Source of the DNA: CAIKAD01 sp041666245
Lineage (GTDB): Bacteria > Patescibacteriota > Gracilibacteria > Peribacterales > Peribacteraceae
DNA: 64,000 bases
NCBI GenBank assembly: GCA_041666245.1
Contig: JBAYHG010000006.1
Span: 1-64,000 of the forward strand
Reading direction: 5' to 3'
The notes beneath the pieces are model-generated. The model did no database searches and was not told the DNA's origin. It saw only the letters and a program-made list of their open reading frames with translations. Below, in pieces: positions 1 through 9,077 of this stretch; the stretch's first letter is position 1; every line of letters starts with the position of its first letter. Position numbers and translations under genes: made by a program.

Positions 1-2
1 CC

Positions 3-317
3 CACTGTGAGGGGACGGAGTGTGTGCCGGATTGCGTTCCCTCCTGCGGTGCGTGCGGGGATGACGGGTGTGGGGGGACCTGCATGGATACCTGCACGGC
101 CGGAACCCACTGTGAGGGGACGGAGTGTGTGCCGGATTGCGTTCCCTCCTGCGGTGCGTGCGGGAGTGACGGGTGTGGGGGGACCTGCATGGATACCTGC
201 GGATTGGGAACCCACTGTGAGGGGACGGAGTGTGTGCCGGATTGCGTTCCCTCCTGCGGTGCGTGCGGGAGTGATGGGTGTGGGGGGACCTGCATGGATA
301 CCTGCACGGCCGGAACC
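3..317 (+). repeat. Three 105-bp in-frame tandem repeats
   Basis: Copies begin at 3, 108 and 213 (each opens cactgtgaggggacggag), exactly 105 bp apart and nearly identical. A further partial unit starts at 318 and diverges. Because the period is a multiple of three, copy number can change without a frameshift. The array may continue left of the window. Confidence 0.95.
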
Positions 318-1934
318 CACTGTGAGGGGACGAGCTGTGTGCCGGACTGCACGCCTTCCTGTCCCGCAGGATACTGCGGACCGGATCAGAACGGATGCGA
401 TACCACCTGCGGCTGCGACGAAGGTTTACAATGCGTGGGAACGGGCTGTGTGCTGGACTGCGTGCCTTCCTGCCCCGAAGGATACTGCGGCGAAGATCTG
501 GCTGAATGCGGCACGACCTGCTCCTGCAGCGAAGATACGCAATGCAACCAGACTATCAATGCCTGTGTTCCAGAATGCGAACCTACCTGCCCCGGGGAGT
601 ACTGCGGCCCGGATCTTGCCGGCTGCGGCACGACCTGCGGCTGCACCGACGGAATGCATTGCGAATCATCGACCTGCCTGTCGGATTGCGTGCCTTCCTG
701 CCCCATAGGGTACTGCGGACCGGATCTGAACGGGTGCAACGATATCTGCGATTGCGGAGAAGGCATGTACTGCCAGGAATCTGTCTGCTTGTCGAACCCG
801 ATTTGTCCGCCCCCGGGTACCCCGTCGGTCATCTGCTCTCCCGACACGACGGTTTGCCCACCCCCAGCACTCGCCGGGTTCTTCCCGTCTCTCTGGCATT
901 TCCTCGGCTCGCTCATCGGATTCAATCCTCCACAACAGATCGCTCAGATGGAACCGTTATGTTGCTGTCCCATCTGCAACCACGACGGAACGTGCGACCC
1001 GGATGAATCTGCCGAGAAATGCCCGAGTGACTGTGGGCAGACCTGTGCCATATGCGTGTACGCAACAGGTGAGGATGTGTCGGCAGTGTGGAAGGAGAGG
1101 TGCGATGCCTGGCTCGCTGTACAGACAGATGAGAAAAAATTCTTGAAATCTAATATTGATCCTCTACCTGATCTGTCGCAATGCAAGAGCGTGAACTCAA
1201 TGTACATTGGCCACGGACGCGGGTGCGAACAACAGCTGGATACTGCGTACCACGTCTGCACACTTTGCACGGGAGCATCGGATATTCGCTGCACGGATCT
1301 CGGCTGCGAAGGCGCAGCTGACGAAGCGGCGGCAGATGCGGAGATAAATGACTTCCAAAAAAAATTCCAGGGTGTCCCGGGGTGGAAGGTCGACGTTACT
1401 TTCAGCCAATCGAACACAATTCTTACGAGTGATGGCCGCATCTGTCGAGTGGTCAAGAAATGGACTGTCACCGCGAATAAAATCGATGAAGAGTACGGTC
1501 CCTGCTCCCCCAATGGAATGTGCTCTCCCTCTGGTGCTGTCGTGAAGTGCAAAGATCCCAACACAGGTGCCATACGGGAAGAAACCTGCTGTGAATCGTG
1601 TGGCGAAAACATTTCCCCCAATACCATTAGCGTTTGGTCGGATGAAGGAGACGCCTGTCCCGTCCCTCATGACTCTTCTGGGTCTTGCCCCGTTTGGAGC
1701 TTTGTTGGTGTTGCGCGTGGTGGATGTGAGAAGGCAAAAGAACATGTGCTAATTGATATTGCAAATTGTTTCTCTGAAGCGAGAAAATCCTGCAATTACG
1801 TAGAATACGGCCATTTCGTTCCAGCATATCCCGCAATAACCTTCACCAACATCGGATTAGGCTGCATGGCTTCGGCTCTAGCCACATACCAATGTTGGAA
1901 TGCCTGCCTCTGGCCACCTTCAACTCCCCCCTAG
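3..1934 (+). CDS. Cysteine-rich repeat protein, 5'-truncated by window edge
   Basis: The frame is open from the first base to a TAG stop, so the gene starts upstream and any signal peptide is lost. The visible protein starts with three near-identical 35-residue units (CVPDCVPSCGACG core, then CGGTCMDTC). Diverged CxxxYCGxD-type Cys modules follow, and then a hydrophobic stretch (around residues 285-310) leading into a CCCP motif. The last 300 residues hold further cysteines but no domain I recognise. The hydrophobic-CCCP module and the following NHDGTCDPDE/CPSDC box recur in the protein at 3108-4739, so the two are paralogues. The many even-spaced cysteines suggest a disulfide-rich extracellular protein; the function is unknown. 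Confidence 0.85.
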   Translation, partial: HCEGTECVPDCVPSCGACGDDGCGGTCMDTCTAGTHCEGTECVPDCVPSCGACGSDGCGGTCMDTCGLGTHCEGTECVPDCVPSCGACGSDGCGGTCMDTCTAGTHCEGTSCVPDCTPSCPAGYCGPDQNGCDTTCGCDEGLQCVGTGCVLDCVPSCPEGYCGEDLAECGTTCSCSEDTQCNQTINACVPECEPTCPGEYCGPDLAGCGTTCGCTDGMHCESSTCLSDCVPSCPIGYCGPDLNGCNDICDCGEGMYCQESVCLSNPICPPPGTPSVICSPDTTVCPPPALAGFFPSLWHFLGSLIGFNPPQQIAQMEPLCCCPICNHDGTCDPDESAEKCPSDCGQTCAICVYATGEDVSAVWKERCDAWLAVQTDEKKFLKSNIDPLPDLSQCKSVNSMYIGHGRGCEQQLDTAYHVCTLCTGASDIRCTDLGCEGAADEAAADAEINDFQKKFQGVPGWKVDVTFSQSNTILTSDGRICRVVKKWTVTANKIDEEYGPCSPNGMCSPSGAVVKCKDPNTGAIREETCCESCGENISPNTISVWSDEGDACPVPHDSSGSCPVWSFVGVARGGCEKAKEHVLIDIANCFSEARKSCNYVEYGHFVPAYPAITFTNIGLGCMASALATYQCWNACLWPPSTPP

Positions 1935-1952
1935 ACTTCCCATTAGGCTACT

Positions 1953-2972
1953 ATGTTTCGACAGCGCCTTCTTCCCAAGACCTACATGCGTCCTTCCTCC
2001 AATCCTACTATCCCCGCTCGACTCTGCTGGCAGAGGGGGGAAACGCCGTCCCAGGCTGGCGATGAGCCCCTCCCCCGGGAGCGCCCACAAGCCCGCAAGG
2101 AGCTTGCTAAGCTCAGAAATGAGATCGCACCGGATGGGCCACTGCGAATCGGAGCGTTTGTCACCGTCGAAGGAAATGGAGCGGACGATATCCGGGAAGC
2201 GACGGTGAGCGCGAAACATCGGTCGATCCTCGAAGCGCAGGATGGGAAGACGAGCTTGCGCGTTACCACGACCAAGGAATGGAGAATGTTTACGGTCATC
2301 ACGCCGAAAGGGGAGGTCGGGAACGTGGACGTGGCGCCGGGTGAGGGCGCCCTCTGGAAGGGCGAAGTGTTGCGGATCCTCCAACGTCAGTCCAAGGGCC
2401 TCCTCGTCGACCGTCTACGGGGGGACGACTACGACCGCGCCATGAAACTGGAACAGGCTGAGATGCAAAACGGCGCACTCAGTGATCTCGGCCGATGGTC
2501 GCGCCTCACGGAGGGGGAGCAAAAAACAGTGACCGATACGATCAGGGAAGCATTGGGGGTCACGGGCGACGTGCGCATCGGCGTGAGGGATGCTCCGCCG
2601 GTTGCTCGCAGGTATCCAAGTGTGGGAGTTACCGTTTCGTCGGCGGAGAAGCCGGGGGTTTGGCACGCCGTGTTCGACGTGGCCCGCAGCGGGGGCGGCA
2701 TCGATGCGAACATCAGCAGGGTGCATGCGATGAACTTCCGTCCCCCGCTCGAAGAGATTCCGGCTTCAGCCCTGGTGCAGCAAGTCCTCCTCCTCACGCA
2801 CTTCGAACGTCCTCTCCAGAACCCTGTGGTCACCATCGAACGACGGGGAGCACAGTCTGTCATCCGCGTCAGCGATCTGGGGGACAAGGGACCACCTGTC
2901 CCGGTGGCCGAAGTGACACTCGAAACGGCCTCGGGAAAGCTGCAGGGAGCCATCGTGCATCCGCAGCGGTAG
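1953..2972 (+). CDS. Hypothetical protein
   Basis: This 339-residue ORF starts 18 bp after the upstream Cys-rich gene and runs to TAG. No Shine-Dalgarno is clear, and an in-frame ATG at 1986 is an alternative start. The protein is mixed charged/hydrophobic with few cysteines, unlike its neighbours. It has no signal peptide or membrane helix that I can see, and I do not recognise the family. Its position between two Cys-rich surface genes on the same strand suggests co-transcription with the upstream gene. The reading frame has normal local codon use, so I take it as real. Confidence 0.6.
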   Translation: MFRQRLLPKTYMRPSSNPTIPARLCWQRGETPSQAGDEPLPRERPQARKELAKLRNEIAPDGPLRIGAFVTVEGNGADDIREATVSAKHRSILEAQDGKTSLRVTTTKEWRMFTVITPKGEVGNVDVAPGEGALWKGEVLRILQRQSKGLLVDRLRGDDYDRAMKLEQAEMQNGALSDLGRWSRLTEGEQKTVTDTIREALGVTGDVRIGVRDAPPVARRYPSVGVTVSSAEKPGVWHAVFDVARSGGGIDANISRVHAMNFRPPLEEIPASALVQQVLLLTHFERPLQNPVVTIERRGAQSVIRVSDLGDKGPPVPVAEVTLETASGKLQGAIVHPQR

Positions 2973-3107
2973 CTGCAGCGGACCGGCATGGGGACATTGT
3001 CCGGTTGCGATCCGCCGTCACTGTACAATTGGCTTCCTGCCATTATCAGGCCATTGTTCGTATAGGAGACAATTTGCTTTATCAATCTAAGAGCGAACAA
3101 TCGCCAC

Positions 3108-4739
3108 ATGTCAAAACTCATCCCACTCTCTGGAAAACTTATTTTTGTAGCATGTCTCATCTTGTTCGGTTCCCCGCGGGCCATGGCATGGACGTGCGGC
3201 GGATGCTCGGACATGGGGGGAGGAAATTGGATGTGTTCGGGATGTGAATCGGGAGACAACGAAACCGGCGCCTGCTGCGACGGAGACCCGTTCACCGCCG
3301 CCGGTCAGCCGCAGGCTTGCTCTGCTCTCACGCAAACCGCATGCACTGCAAACCATCCATACGGATCATGGATCAGCGGAGGGACATGTTCCCCGAATCC
3401 CTGCCCAGTCCCCAACGCGTCAGGGGCCTGCTGTGACGGGGACCCGTTCAGCGCCGCCGGTCAGCCACAAGCATGCACTCCTCTCGCTCAAAACGAATGC
3501 GCTACAAGATACCCGGCCGGATCATGGATGAACGGAGGAACCTGTTCCCCAAATCCCTGCCCGGTCCCCAATCCCGCAGGTGCCTGCTGTGATGTTGACC
3601 CGTTCGTCGGGTCCGATCAGCAGCAAGCCTGCAGTATCACTTCGCAAGCCGAGTGCGGTGCAAGTGGAAAATCATGGACGGGAGGAGAGTGCTCGCCGAA
3701 TCCCTGCCCATACGGCAGATCGACAGGCGCCTGCTGTTATGGGGAAATGTGTGCAATCGCAGATCAGGTCACCTGCCAAGAGGGAGGAGGAGAGTGGAAG
3801 AACGGTGTGTATGGTTGTTCACCGAATCCTTGCCAAACCTCAAGCTCGGAATCAAGCAGTGAAAGAATTGTCTCCTGCTGCGTCACACAGACAGGAGAGT
3901 GTAGCGCGTATCCTCAGAGTACATGTGACACCGTTGGAACGGCCTACGACAGCATGGTCGTCTGTGAAATCAATTGTCGAGCATCATCGAGCTCGGAATC
4001 GGGAGGCGCATCTTCGAGTGCCTCACCTCCGCAATGCCCCTCCAATTGCCCCATTCTCGCGGAAGCCGGCAATTGTCCGCCTGGATACTTTCCCATCGAC
4101 CCCCTCCCGACAGCAGGAATTTTCTTCCGCACATTCCACTTCATCGGGAGCATCCTCGGCTTCAACGTGTTTCCTCCCGTTCAGATCGCTTCGGTGAACG
4201 GATTCGAGTGCTGTTGCCCACCCGATCCCTGCAACAACAACCTCATCTGTGATGCAGGAGAAAACAGCACCAACTGCGCCTCCGACTGCCCGATCACCCC
4301 GCAATGCCCGGCAGAGGGATGCATGGTGTGCGGGTGCTCGGAATGGGGAACACACTGCGACACGGGAAGCTTGAACTGTGTGCCGGACGGTCCAGTGTGC
4401 GGCTCGAACAGCTGTGAACCGGGGGAGGACCAGAATACCTGCTGTACGGACTGCGGATGTCCGTCAGGACAGAAGTGTGAGGCGAATACGTGCGTGCCCG
4501 ACATCTCCACCTGCCCTGCGGCCGGATGCATGGTGTGCGGGTGCTCGGAATGGGGAACACACTGCGACACGGGAAGCTTGAACTGTGTGCCGGACTGCAA
4601 CGGAACAGGGACCTGCGGGGCGTGCGGGGTGGATATTTGCGGGAATGAATGCCCGAATACCTGCGGATGGGGAACCCACTGCGAAGGGAGTACATGCGTA
4701 CAAGATGATGAATGCCCCTGGTGGAACCCGTGGTGTTGA
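3108..4739 (+). CDS. Secreted cysteine-rich repeat protein
   Basis: This 543-residue protein has a classical signal peptide (hydrophobic core around residues 9-22, cleavage likely after AMA at 25-27). Residues 54-240 are four 50-residue Cys units opening GACC and closing CSPNPCP. A Ser-rich linker (SSSSES) follows, then a hydrophobic segment ending in CCCP that matches the upstream paralogue. The end carries two nearly identical CMVCGCSEWGTHCD modules and a final CGACG/CGNEC unit like the 35-residue repeats at the window start. The product is probably exported and disulfide-bonded at the cell surface. The function is unknown, and similar Cys-rich proteins are common in CPR genomes. Confidence 0.88.
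   Translation: MSKLIPLSGKLIFVACLILFGSPRAMAWTCGGCSDMGGGNWMCSGCESGDNETGACCDGDPFTAAGQPQACSALTQTACTANHPYGSWISGGTCSPNPCPVPNASGACCDGDPFSAAGQPQACTPLAQNECATRYPAGSWMNGGTCSPNPCPVPNPAGACCDVDPFVGSDQQQACSITSQAECGASGKSWTGGECSPNPCPYGRSTGACCYGEMCAIADQVTCQEGGGEWKNGVYGCSPNPCQTSSSESSSERIVSCCVTQTGECSAYPQSTCDTVGTAYDSMVVCEINCRASSSSESGGASSSASPPQCPSNCPILAEAGNCPPGYFPIDPLPTAGIFFRTFHFIGSILGFNVFPPVQIASVNGFECCCPPDPCNNNLICDAGENSTNCASDCPITPQCPAEGCMVCGCSEWGTHCDTGSLNCVPDGPVCGSNSCEPGEDQNTCCTDCGCPSGQKCEANTCVPDISTCPAAGCMVCGCSEWGTHCDTGSLNCVPDCNGTGTCGACGVDICGNECPNTCGWGTHCEGSTCVQDDECPWWNPWC
3267..3835 (+). repeat. Four in-frame repeats of about 156 bp
   Basis: Units start near 3267, 3423, 3579 and 3726, each encoding GACC...ACS...GTCSPNPCP. 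The first two are closest (shared DPF-AAGQPQAC), the third is diverged and the fourth is shortened. The pattern fits expansion of one disulfide-rich module inside the coding frame. Confidence 0.85.
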
Positions 4740-4785
4740 ACCCCGTTCTCTCATGTCTTCTTCCGCTCTTCGGGCAAAATATTCA

Positions 4786-7482
4786 CTACTTTGACGCTGC
4801 TTCTTTGGCCGCCAACAATGTCTTGCTCGGGGGAGGCACTCCCCCGCTCTTCTCGAGCTTCGCTTCGAGATCCTTCATCCTCTCCTGCTCTTCGGGCATG
4901 AGCGTCTCTCCGACAAACACCTTCTTCCTGAACGCATTGAACTCATTCGTCCACAGCTCCCGATCCCGCCACGCGCGGTACGCTGCGAGCGTCATGCCGC
5001 GTTTCTTGGCTTTCTTCAGCTCTTCCTCCTCTTTCTCTTTGGCCTTTTCCGCGACCTTTTCCGATGCTTTGGCCGTCTTGCTCCCCGCGATCCACTTGGC
5101 GATCTTCTCCTCCACCACGGATGCGCGCTCCGCGTAGCGCTCACGGGATAATCTCCGGATCGTCTCGATACGCTTCTCATCCACTTCGACCGAAGGCGGC
5201 GGAAGCGTGTGAACGGAGAACGGCTTACTGGGGATCCCGCGGATCATGAGACGCGTGTAGGCGTGATACTTGGGGAGACTCAGGATGTCCTTCGGCAACA
5301 CCATCTCCTCAAATTGCTCGCTCAGGGGCTCGGCATCGTCCGAACCGATCTGGAAGCAGACAAGAGAGCCTACGTTGCCGAAAACCGCATCCTTGAGCGC
5401 CGTGCTCTTGTCCCCGATGAGGAGCTGATTGACGTACTGATTGGCCATCGTCAGATTCAGGCGGTATTTGCGTGCCTCGGAGAGAATCGTCGCGAAAGAC
5501 TCGGTGGCGAAGTTCTGGAATTCATCGACGTAGAGGAAGAAGTCACGGCGATCCTTCTCCGGGATATCCGCCCGGCTCATGGCATCCAGCTGGAACTTCG
5601 TGACCATCATGGAACCGAGGAAGGCACTGTTGTCCTCTCCCAGCTTCCCCTTGCTCAGATTCATGAGGATGATCTTGCCGCTGTCCATCGCATGGCGGAC
5701 ATCCACCTTGCTCCCCACCTGCCCCACGATGTTGCGAATGAGCGGAACGGAGAGCAGCTGCCCGATCTTGTTCTGCACGGCCGCGATGGCCTCGGTGCGG
5801 TACTTCTCGGACCAGGTCTCGAATTCATCCTCCCAGAACGATTTCACGAGGTGATCCTGCACGTGCTCCATCACCTTCCTTCGGAAGTTCGCATCGGTGA
5901 AGATCCGGAGAATCCCGAGCATGGAGTTGCTCTGGACCTCAATGAGCGCGAGCAGGGCATTGCGCAGGATGTACTCCATGCGTCCGCTCCACACGTCCGG
6001 CCACAGCTTCTTGAAGACGCTCATCATGCCCGACGCCACGAGCGACCGCTGGTCGGGATTGGGGCAGTGGAGCATGTTGAAGGACACCGGGAACTCCTTG
6101 TCCGCCGGGTCGAAGAGGATGACGTCATTCATGCGCGACTTCGGGACGAACTTCAGCACGGCCTCCACGAGATCCCCGTGTGGATCGATGACGGCGAGGC
6201 CCTTCCCCGCCTGAATGTCCGCATGAATCATGTTCTCGAGGAGCGTCGATTTGCCCATGCCGGTCTTCCCGATGGTGTAGAGGTGCCGGCGTCGGTCGTC
6301 GATGCGGATGCCGAACTTCTTGCGCTCGCCGCGGAACACCGCCTCACCGAGGACGGTCAAATCTGGTTCCGGATTTTCGGCATCCACAAGCGGCAAATCA
6401 ACAGGAGGCTCCAACTTCTTGCTCACCACCCAGTCGAAATTGGGGGTCTTCACGAGGATGTTCGGCGCGTGCCACAGCGTCGCAGCTTCCTCCACGGAGA
6501 GGAGGGAAGGTTGTGCGGAGAATCCAAGAGGGAGGGAGGGGAAAACGTGCACCGGTCGCATCGCGAGCCCGTTGCACTGCGGAAGTGTGAACTGACGGAA
6601 GCTCGACGCGATCTCCTCCACCTTTGCCTCCGCGGCCAGTGCGTCCGCGGGACGCGCGACGACGTTCACACGGATCGTGGCAAGGAAGAGGAGACGGTTG
6701 AGTTTGTCCACGGCGGCGGTCTCCGGATCCTCACGATCATGGCTCCGCATTCCCGCCCGCGCCTCCTCGTCGGGATCGTCCGAGGTCGCCTGATCCTCAC
6801 CAGTGAATAGCGGCACACCGATACGGGCGAACCACGTGCGCCATCCGCCCATGAGCACATCGACGGGGAAGAAAGCGAGCCTTCGCCATCCTTTGGCGAG
6901 ATGCACCACAGAGAACAATCGCGCATACGAAGGGAAGTGACGGGAAAGTCCCCGACGAAGGAACGGAACGAGAGCCAGCGCACGACGGCGATACCGGGAA
7001 CCGATCGGCTGGAGGAGAATCTGCACGTGCCCGCGCATGGGCCCCTTGTAGCGAACGAGCGTCGACGTGACGCCCGCGATCGTGTCCACGTGCTGGCGCG
7101 TCGCAAGGTCGATGAACTGCGGGTAGCGCTTGATCGGGTACACCTCCGGATCCATGAGAATGAGTTCACTCGAGAAGACCTGCTCCCCTTCTCCGGGCTC
7201 GAGCACTTGTGTCGGAACCTGCTCGATCTCCGCATCCGGATACTGGGCATAGAGCTGACTTTCGACGAGAGGTGCGGCGCGATCGCTCGCACGGGCATAG
7301 AGGGCGATCTTCCCCTCGCACGTGGCAATCTCCAACGATACGGGCCCGTGTTGGCGACGCAGCGAATGGAGCGCAGAGAGCACCGACTCCATCATGAGCG
7401 GCCCGCGGACGGCGCTCGTCTCATCCGGGTCTGGCAATGAGGGCCTGATTCGCAGTAACACTTCCTTGTTAGCCAAAAGCAT
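4786..7482 (-). CDS. VirD4/TraG-like type IV secretion coupling ATPase (HerA/FtsK superfamily)
   Basis: This 898-residue protein has an N-terminal half without obvious catalytic motifs, then a P-loop ATPase core. Walker A GKTGMGKST lies near residue 404 and is followed by AVIDPHGDLVE. Walker B FFLYVDEFQNF is near 650. DPHGDL and DEFQNF are typical of VirD4/TraD-type coupling proteins and HerA-like DNA-pumping ATPases. The C-terminus is a Lys/Glu-rich coiled coil. No relaxase or VirB-channel genes are nearby, so I read it as the stand-alone version common in CPR genomes, which may act in DNA uptake or transfer. The start ATG is supported by the AT-rich array directly upstream. Confidence 0.85.
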   Translation of the reverse strand: MLLANKEVLLRIRPSLPDPDETSAVRGPLMMESVLSALHSLRRQHGPVSLEIATCEGKIALYARASDRAAPLVESQLYAQYPDAEIEQVPTQVLEPGEGEQVFSSELILMDPEVYPIKRYPQFIDLATRQHVDTIAGVTSTLVRYKGPMRGHVQILLQPIGSRYRRRALALVPFLRRGLSRHFPSYARLFSVVHLAKGWRRLAFFPVDVLMGGWRTWFARIGVPLFTGEDQATSDDPDEEARAGMRSHDREDPETAAVDKLNRLLFLATIRVNVVARPADALAAEAKVEEIASSFRQFTLPQCNGLAMRPVHVFPSLPLGFSAQPSLLSVEEAATLWHAPNILVKTPNFDWVVSKKLEPPVDLPLVDAENPEPDLTVLGEAVFRGERKKFGIRIDDRRRHLYTIGKTGMGKSTLLENMIHADIQAGKGLAVIDPHGDLVEAVLKFVPKSRMNDVILFDPADKEFPVSFNMLHCPNPDQRSLVASGMMSVFKKLWPDVWSGRMEYILRNALLALIEVQSNSMLGILRIFTDANFRRKVMEHVQDHLVKSFWEDEFETWSEKYRTEAIAAVQNKIGQLLSVPLIRNIVGQVGSKVDVRHAMDSGKIILMNLSKGKLGEDNSAFLGSMMVTKFQLDAMSRADIPEKDRRDFFLYVDEFQNFATESFATILSEARKYRLNLTMANQYVNQLLIGDKSTALKDAVFGNVGSLVCFQIGSDDAEPLSEQFEEMVLPKDILSLPKYHAYTRLMIRGIPSKPFSVHTLPPPSVEVDEKRIETIRRLSRERYAERASVVEEKIAKWIAGSKTAKASEKVAEKAKEKEEEELKKAKKRGMTLAAYRAWRDRELWTNEFNAFRKKVFVGETLMPEEQERMKDLEAKLEKSGGVPPPSKTLLAAKEAASK

Positions 7483-7507
7483 GGATTCAGTATAGCGAGA
7501 TCGAACG

Positions 7508-7592
7508 AATGGATAATGGATAATTGAAAATTGATAATGGATCCAAAAGGAGGCTGCCTAAGCAGAAATTATCAATTATCCATTATCAATTC
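7508..7592. repeat. Inverted word array (GATAATGGATAATT family)
   Basis: The left arm (7508-7540) is built of ATTGATAATGG/ATAATTG words; the right arm (7567-7592) carries their reverse complement, with a GC-richer spacer between. It can fold into a long hairpin. The right arm contains the TGA stop of hrcA (7586-7588). The same words recur at 23026-23077. Confidence 0.85.
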
Positions 7593-8299
7593 CCCGCCCT
7601 GAGCAAATCCGCCACCAACTCCAGCGCAACGGTGTTGTACGCGAAATCCATCCGGAGCGGCCCGAGGATCCCCATCACCCCCTTTCCGCCGCGCAACGCG
7701 TACGCCGTGACCATGAGACTGCAGCTCTGGAGCTGCGGCAGGATGTGCTCCTCCCCGATGTAGTAGCGCACCTGATCATCGACATCGACATGCTCCAGAA
7801 CACCTGTGAGACGCTTCTCGAGCACCTCGACCACTGTCGAAGCCAGCAACGGATTGGTCTGGAACTCCGGCTGACGGAGAGTATTGGCGAGTCCCATGAA
7901 GTACACTTCCGTCTTGTGCGGGACGGTGGCGAACGCCACATCGGGGATCATGTTGGCGAGGAGTGCCACGGCCTCGTAGGCCCGCTCCTGATCCTTGCGC
8001 TGAAAGTACTTCTCCCGGAGCGTCTCAAATTTCTGGCGCACTTTGCGTTCCGCGACGGAGGGCTGCATGAACTCCTTCACGAACGCACGGTAGCCTTTCA
8101 CGGTCGGAACGCGCCCCGCGGAAATGTGCGGCTGTTCCAGGAAGCCCTCGTCCTCCAACACCCCCATCTCTGCACGGATCGTGGCGGATGACACGCAGAA
8201 ATCGCAACACTGGAGGAGCTTCTTCGACCCCACCGGCAGCGCCGTCTGGATGAACTGATCGATGATGGAAGCTAGCAGCCTGCTCTGACGGTCGTTCAT
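7586..8299 (-). CDS. hrcA: Heat-inducible transcription repressor HrcA, short form
   Basis: HrcA represses chaperone operons by binding CIRCE operators. Residues 1-75 form the winged helix (LLASIIDQFIQT, SSATIRAEMGVLEDEG, SAGRVPT), the family signature. The C-terminal GVMGILGPLRMDFAY motif is also intact. At 237 residues it is about 100 shorter than the Bacillus-type protein, so the loss is internal (GAF/dimerisation part), not at the ends. A good CIRCE sits 10 bp upstream of the start codon, which implies autoregulation. No groEL or dnaK gene is in the window. The stop codon lies inside an inverted word array. Confidence 0.9.
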   Translation of the reverse strand: MNDRQSRLLASIIDQFIQTALPVGSKKLLQCCDFCVSSATIRAEMGVLEDEGFLEQPHISAGRVPTVKGYRAFVKEFMQPSVAERKVRQKFETLREKYFQRKDQERAYEAVALLANMIPDVAFATVPHKTEVYFMGLANTLRQPEFQTNPLLASTVVEVLEKRLTGVLEHVDVDDQVRYYIGEEHILPQLQSCSLMVTAYALRGGKGVMGILGPLRMDFAYNTVALELVADLLRAGN

Positions 8300-8308
8300 G
8301 ACGAAAGC

Positions 8309-8335
8309 ATAGCACTCCGAATGAGAGAGTGCCAG
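8309..8335 (-). promoter_or_regulatory. CIRCE operator (HrcA binding site)
   Basis: ATAGCACTC, 9-nt spacer, GAGTGCCAG. This matches the CIRCE consensus TTAGCACTC-N9-GAGTGCTAA at 8/9 and 7/9 positions, with exact spacing. It lies just upstream of hrcA, as expected for autorepression. Confidence 0.9.
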
Positions 8336-8339
8336 TTCC

Positions 8340-8672
8340 TCAACACCTCGCCATTATCGTATCCATTTGCTGACGAATGCGCGTGGAACGAAGAAGTACG
8401 GTTCCCAGAGCGGCTTGCACACGAGCATCATCATCTCCACGCATACAATCGATCACACGTTCCAATTGTCGCACAACCGGAGTCACATTTTGGTTCTCGG
8501 CATCCGGAGTTCCCAATCGCATACGCATATCTCTTGCATATCCACTAAGCACTGACGCCCATTGGAAACGCCGTTCAGGATCTCTCGTCCGTTTCAGCAC
8601 TCCAAGAGCCTTCCCGAACTGAGCAGAGTCGACACTCAGTACCGGATCACACTGTATACGTTGCTTGCTCAT
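8340..8672 (-). CDS. Hypothetical protein (110 aa)
   Basis: This small minus-strand ORF lies between bL31 and hrcA and shares their orientation, with 12 bp to bL31. It is rich in Arg, Gln and Met and predicted helical, with no signal peptide or membrane segment. I recognise no family. The CIRCE operator is immediately downstream of its stop codon, so hrcA probably has its own promoter. Plausible as a real gene from spacing and strand, but it could be spurious. Confidence 0.5.
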   Translation of the reverse strand: MSKQRIQCDPVLSVDSAQFGKALGVLKRTRDPERRFQWASVLSGYARDMRMRLGTPDAENQNVTPVVRQLERVIDCMRGDDDARVQAALGTVLLRSTRIRQQMDTIMARC

Positions 8673-8684
8673 ACAATGAAGAAA

Positions 8685-8900
8685 TCAGTTCTTCTTTCCG
8701 GCAGCCATGCGCTTACGGAATCTCTCCACACGACCGCCACGGGCATCCTTCTGCGCCTTGCCCGTGTAGATCGGGTGGCAGCCGCGGCAAACTTCCACGT
8801 GCTGCTCCTTGATCGTGCTCGGGATCAGATAGACGGCCCCGCACGTCTGGCAGGTCGTCTTGGCCTTCTCGATCAACTCAGGATGGATACCGGCTTTCAT
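8685..8900 (-). CDS. rpmE: 50S ribosomal protein bL31 (zinc-binding form)
   Basis: This is a 71-residue protein of the large ribosomal subunit. The family pattern is clear: MKxxIHP at the N-terminus, zinc ligands C17-x2-C20 and C38-x2-C41 (CQTC, CRGCHP), and the C-terminal TGK...GGRVERFRKR. All four cysteines are present, so this is the zinc-containing type rather than the zinc-free paralogue. It is followed by the 110-aa orphan and hrcA on the same strand. Confidence 0.95.
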   Translation of the reverse strand: MKAGIHPELIEKAKTTCQTCGAVYLIPSTIKEQHVEVCRGCHPIYTGKAQKDARGGRVERFRKRMAAGKKN

Positions 8901-8955
8901 AGCTGAGCGAGTGTATACGAGTATTGGAGGTTTGCAATATTTTCCTTGAGGCGTG

Positions 8956-9077
8956 AGGAATATTGGAATATTCGAGTATTAGAGTATTAGGGCCGGAAAA
9001 TGAGGACTGCGCTTCTTCCCGCACAACCCTCCTTAGAATTCCTAATACTCCAATATTCTAATACTCTAGTACTCTCG
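8956..9077. repeat. Inverted word array (GAGTATTA family)
   Basis: The left arm 8956-8992 repeats GGAATATT/CGAGTATT/AGAGTATT words. The right arm 9034-9077 is the inverted version (CCTAATACTC, CAATATTC, TAATACTC), with about 40 nt between. The right arm directly abuts the gyrA TAA stop at 9078. The same word family flanks the gene at 61507-62415. Confidence 0.88.

Noticed and set aside
3..317. CRISPR-like tandem repeat
   Set aside because: Units are 105 bp, contiguous, coding and without spacers; it is a protein repeat.
5209..6810. 533-codon ORF antisense to the VirD4-like ATPase
   Set aside because: The minus strand has Walker motifs and a long coherent protein; the antisense frame is low-complexity (Arg/His/Glu).
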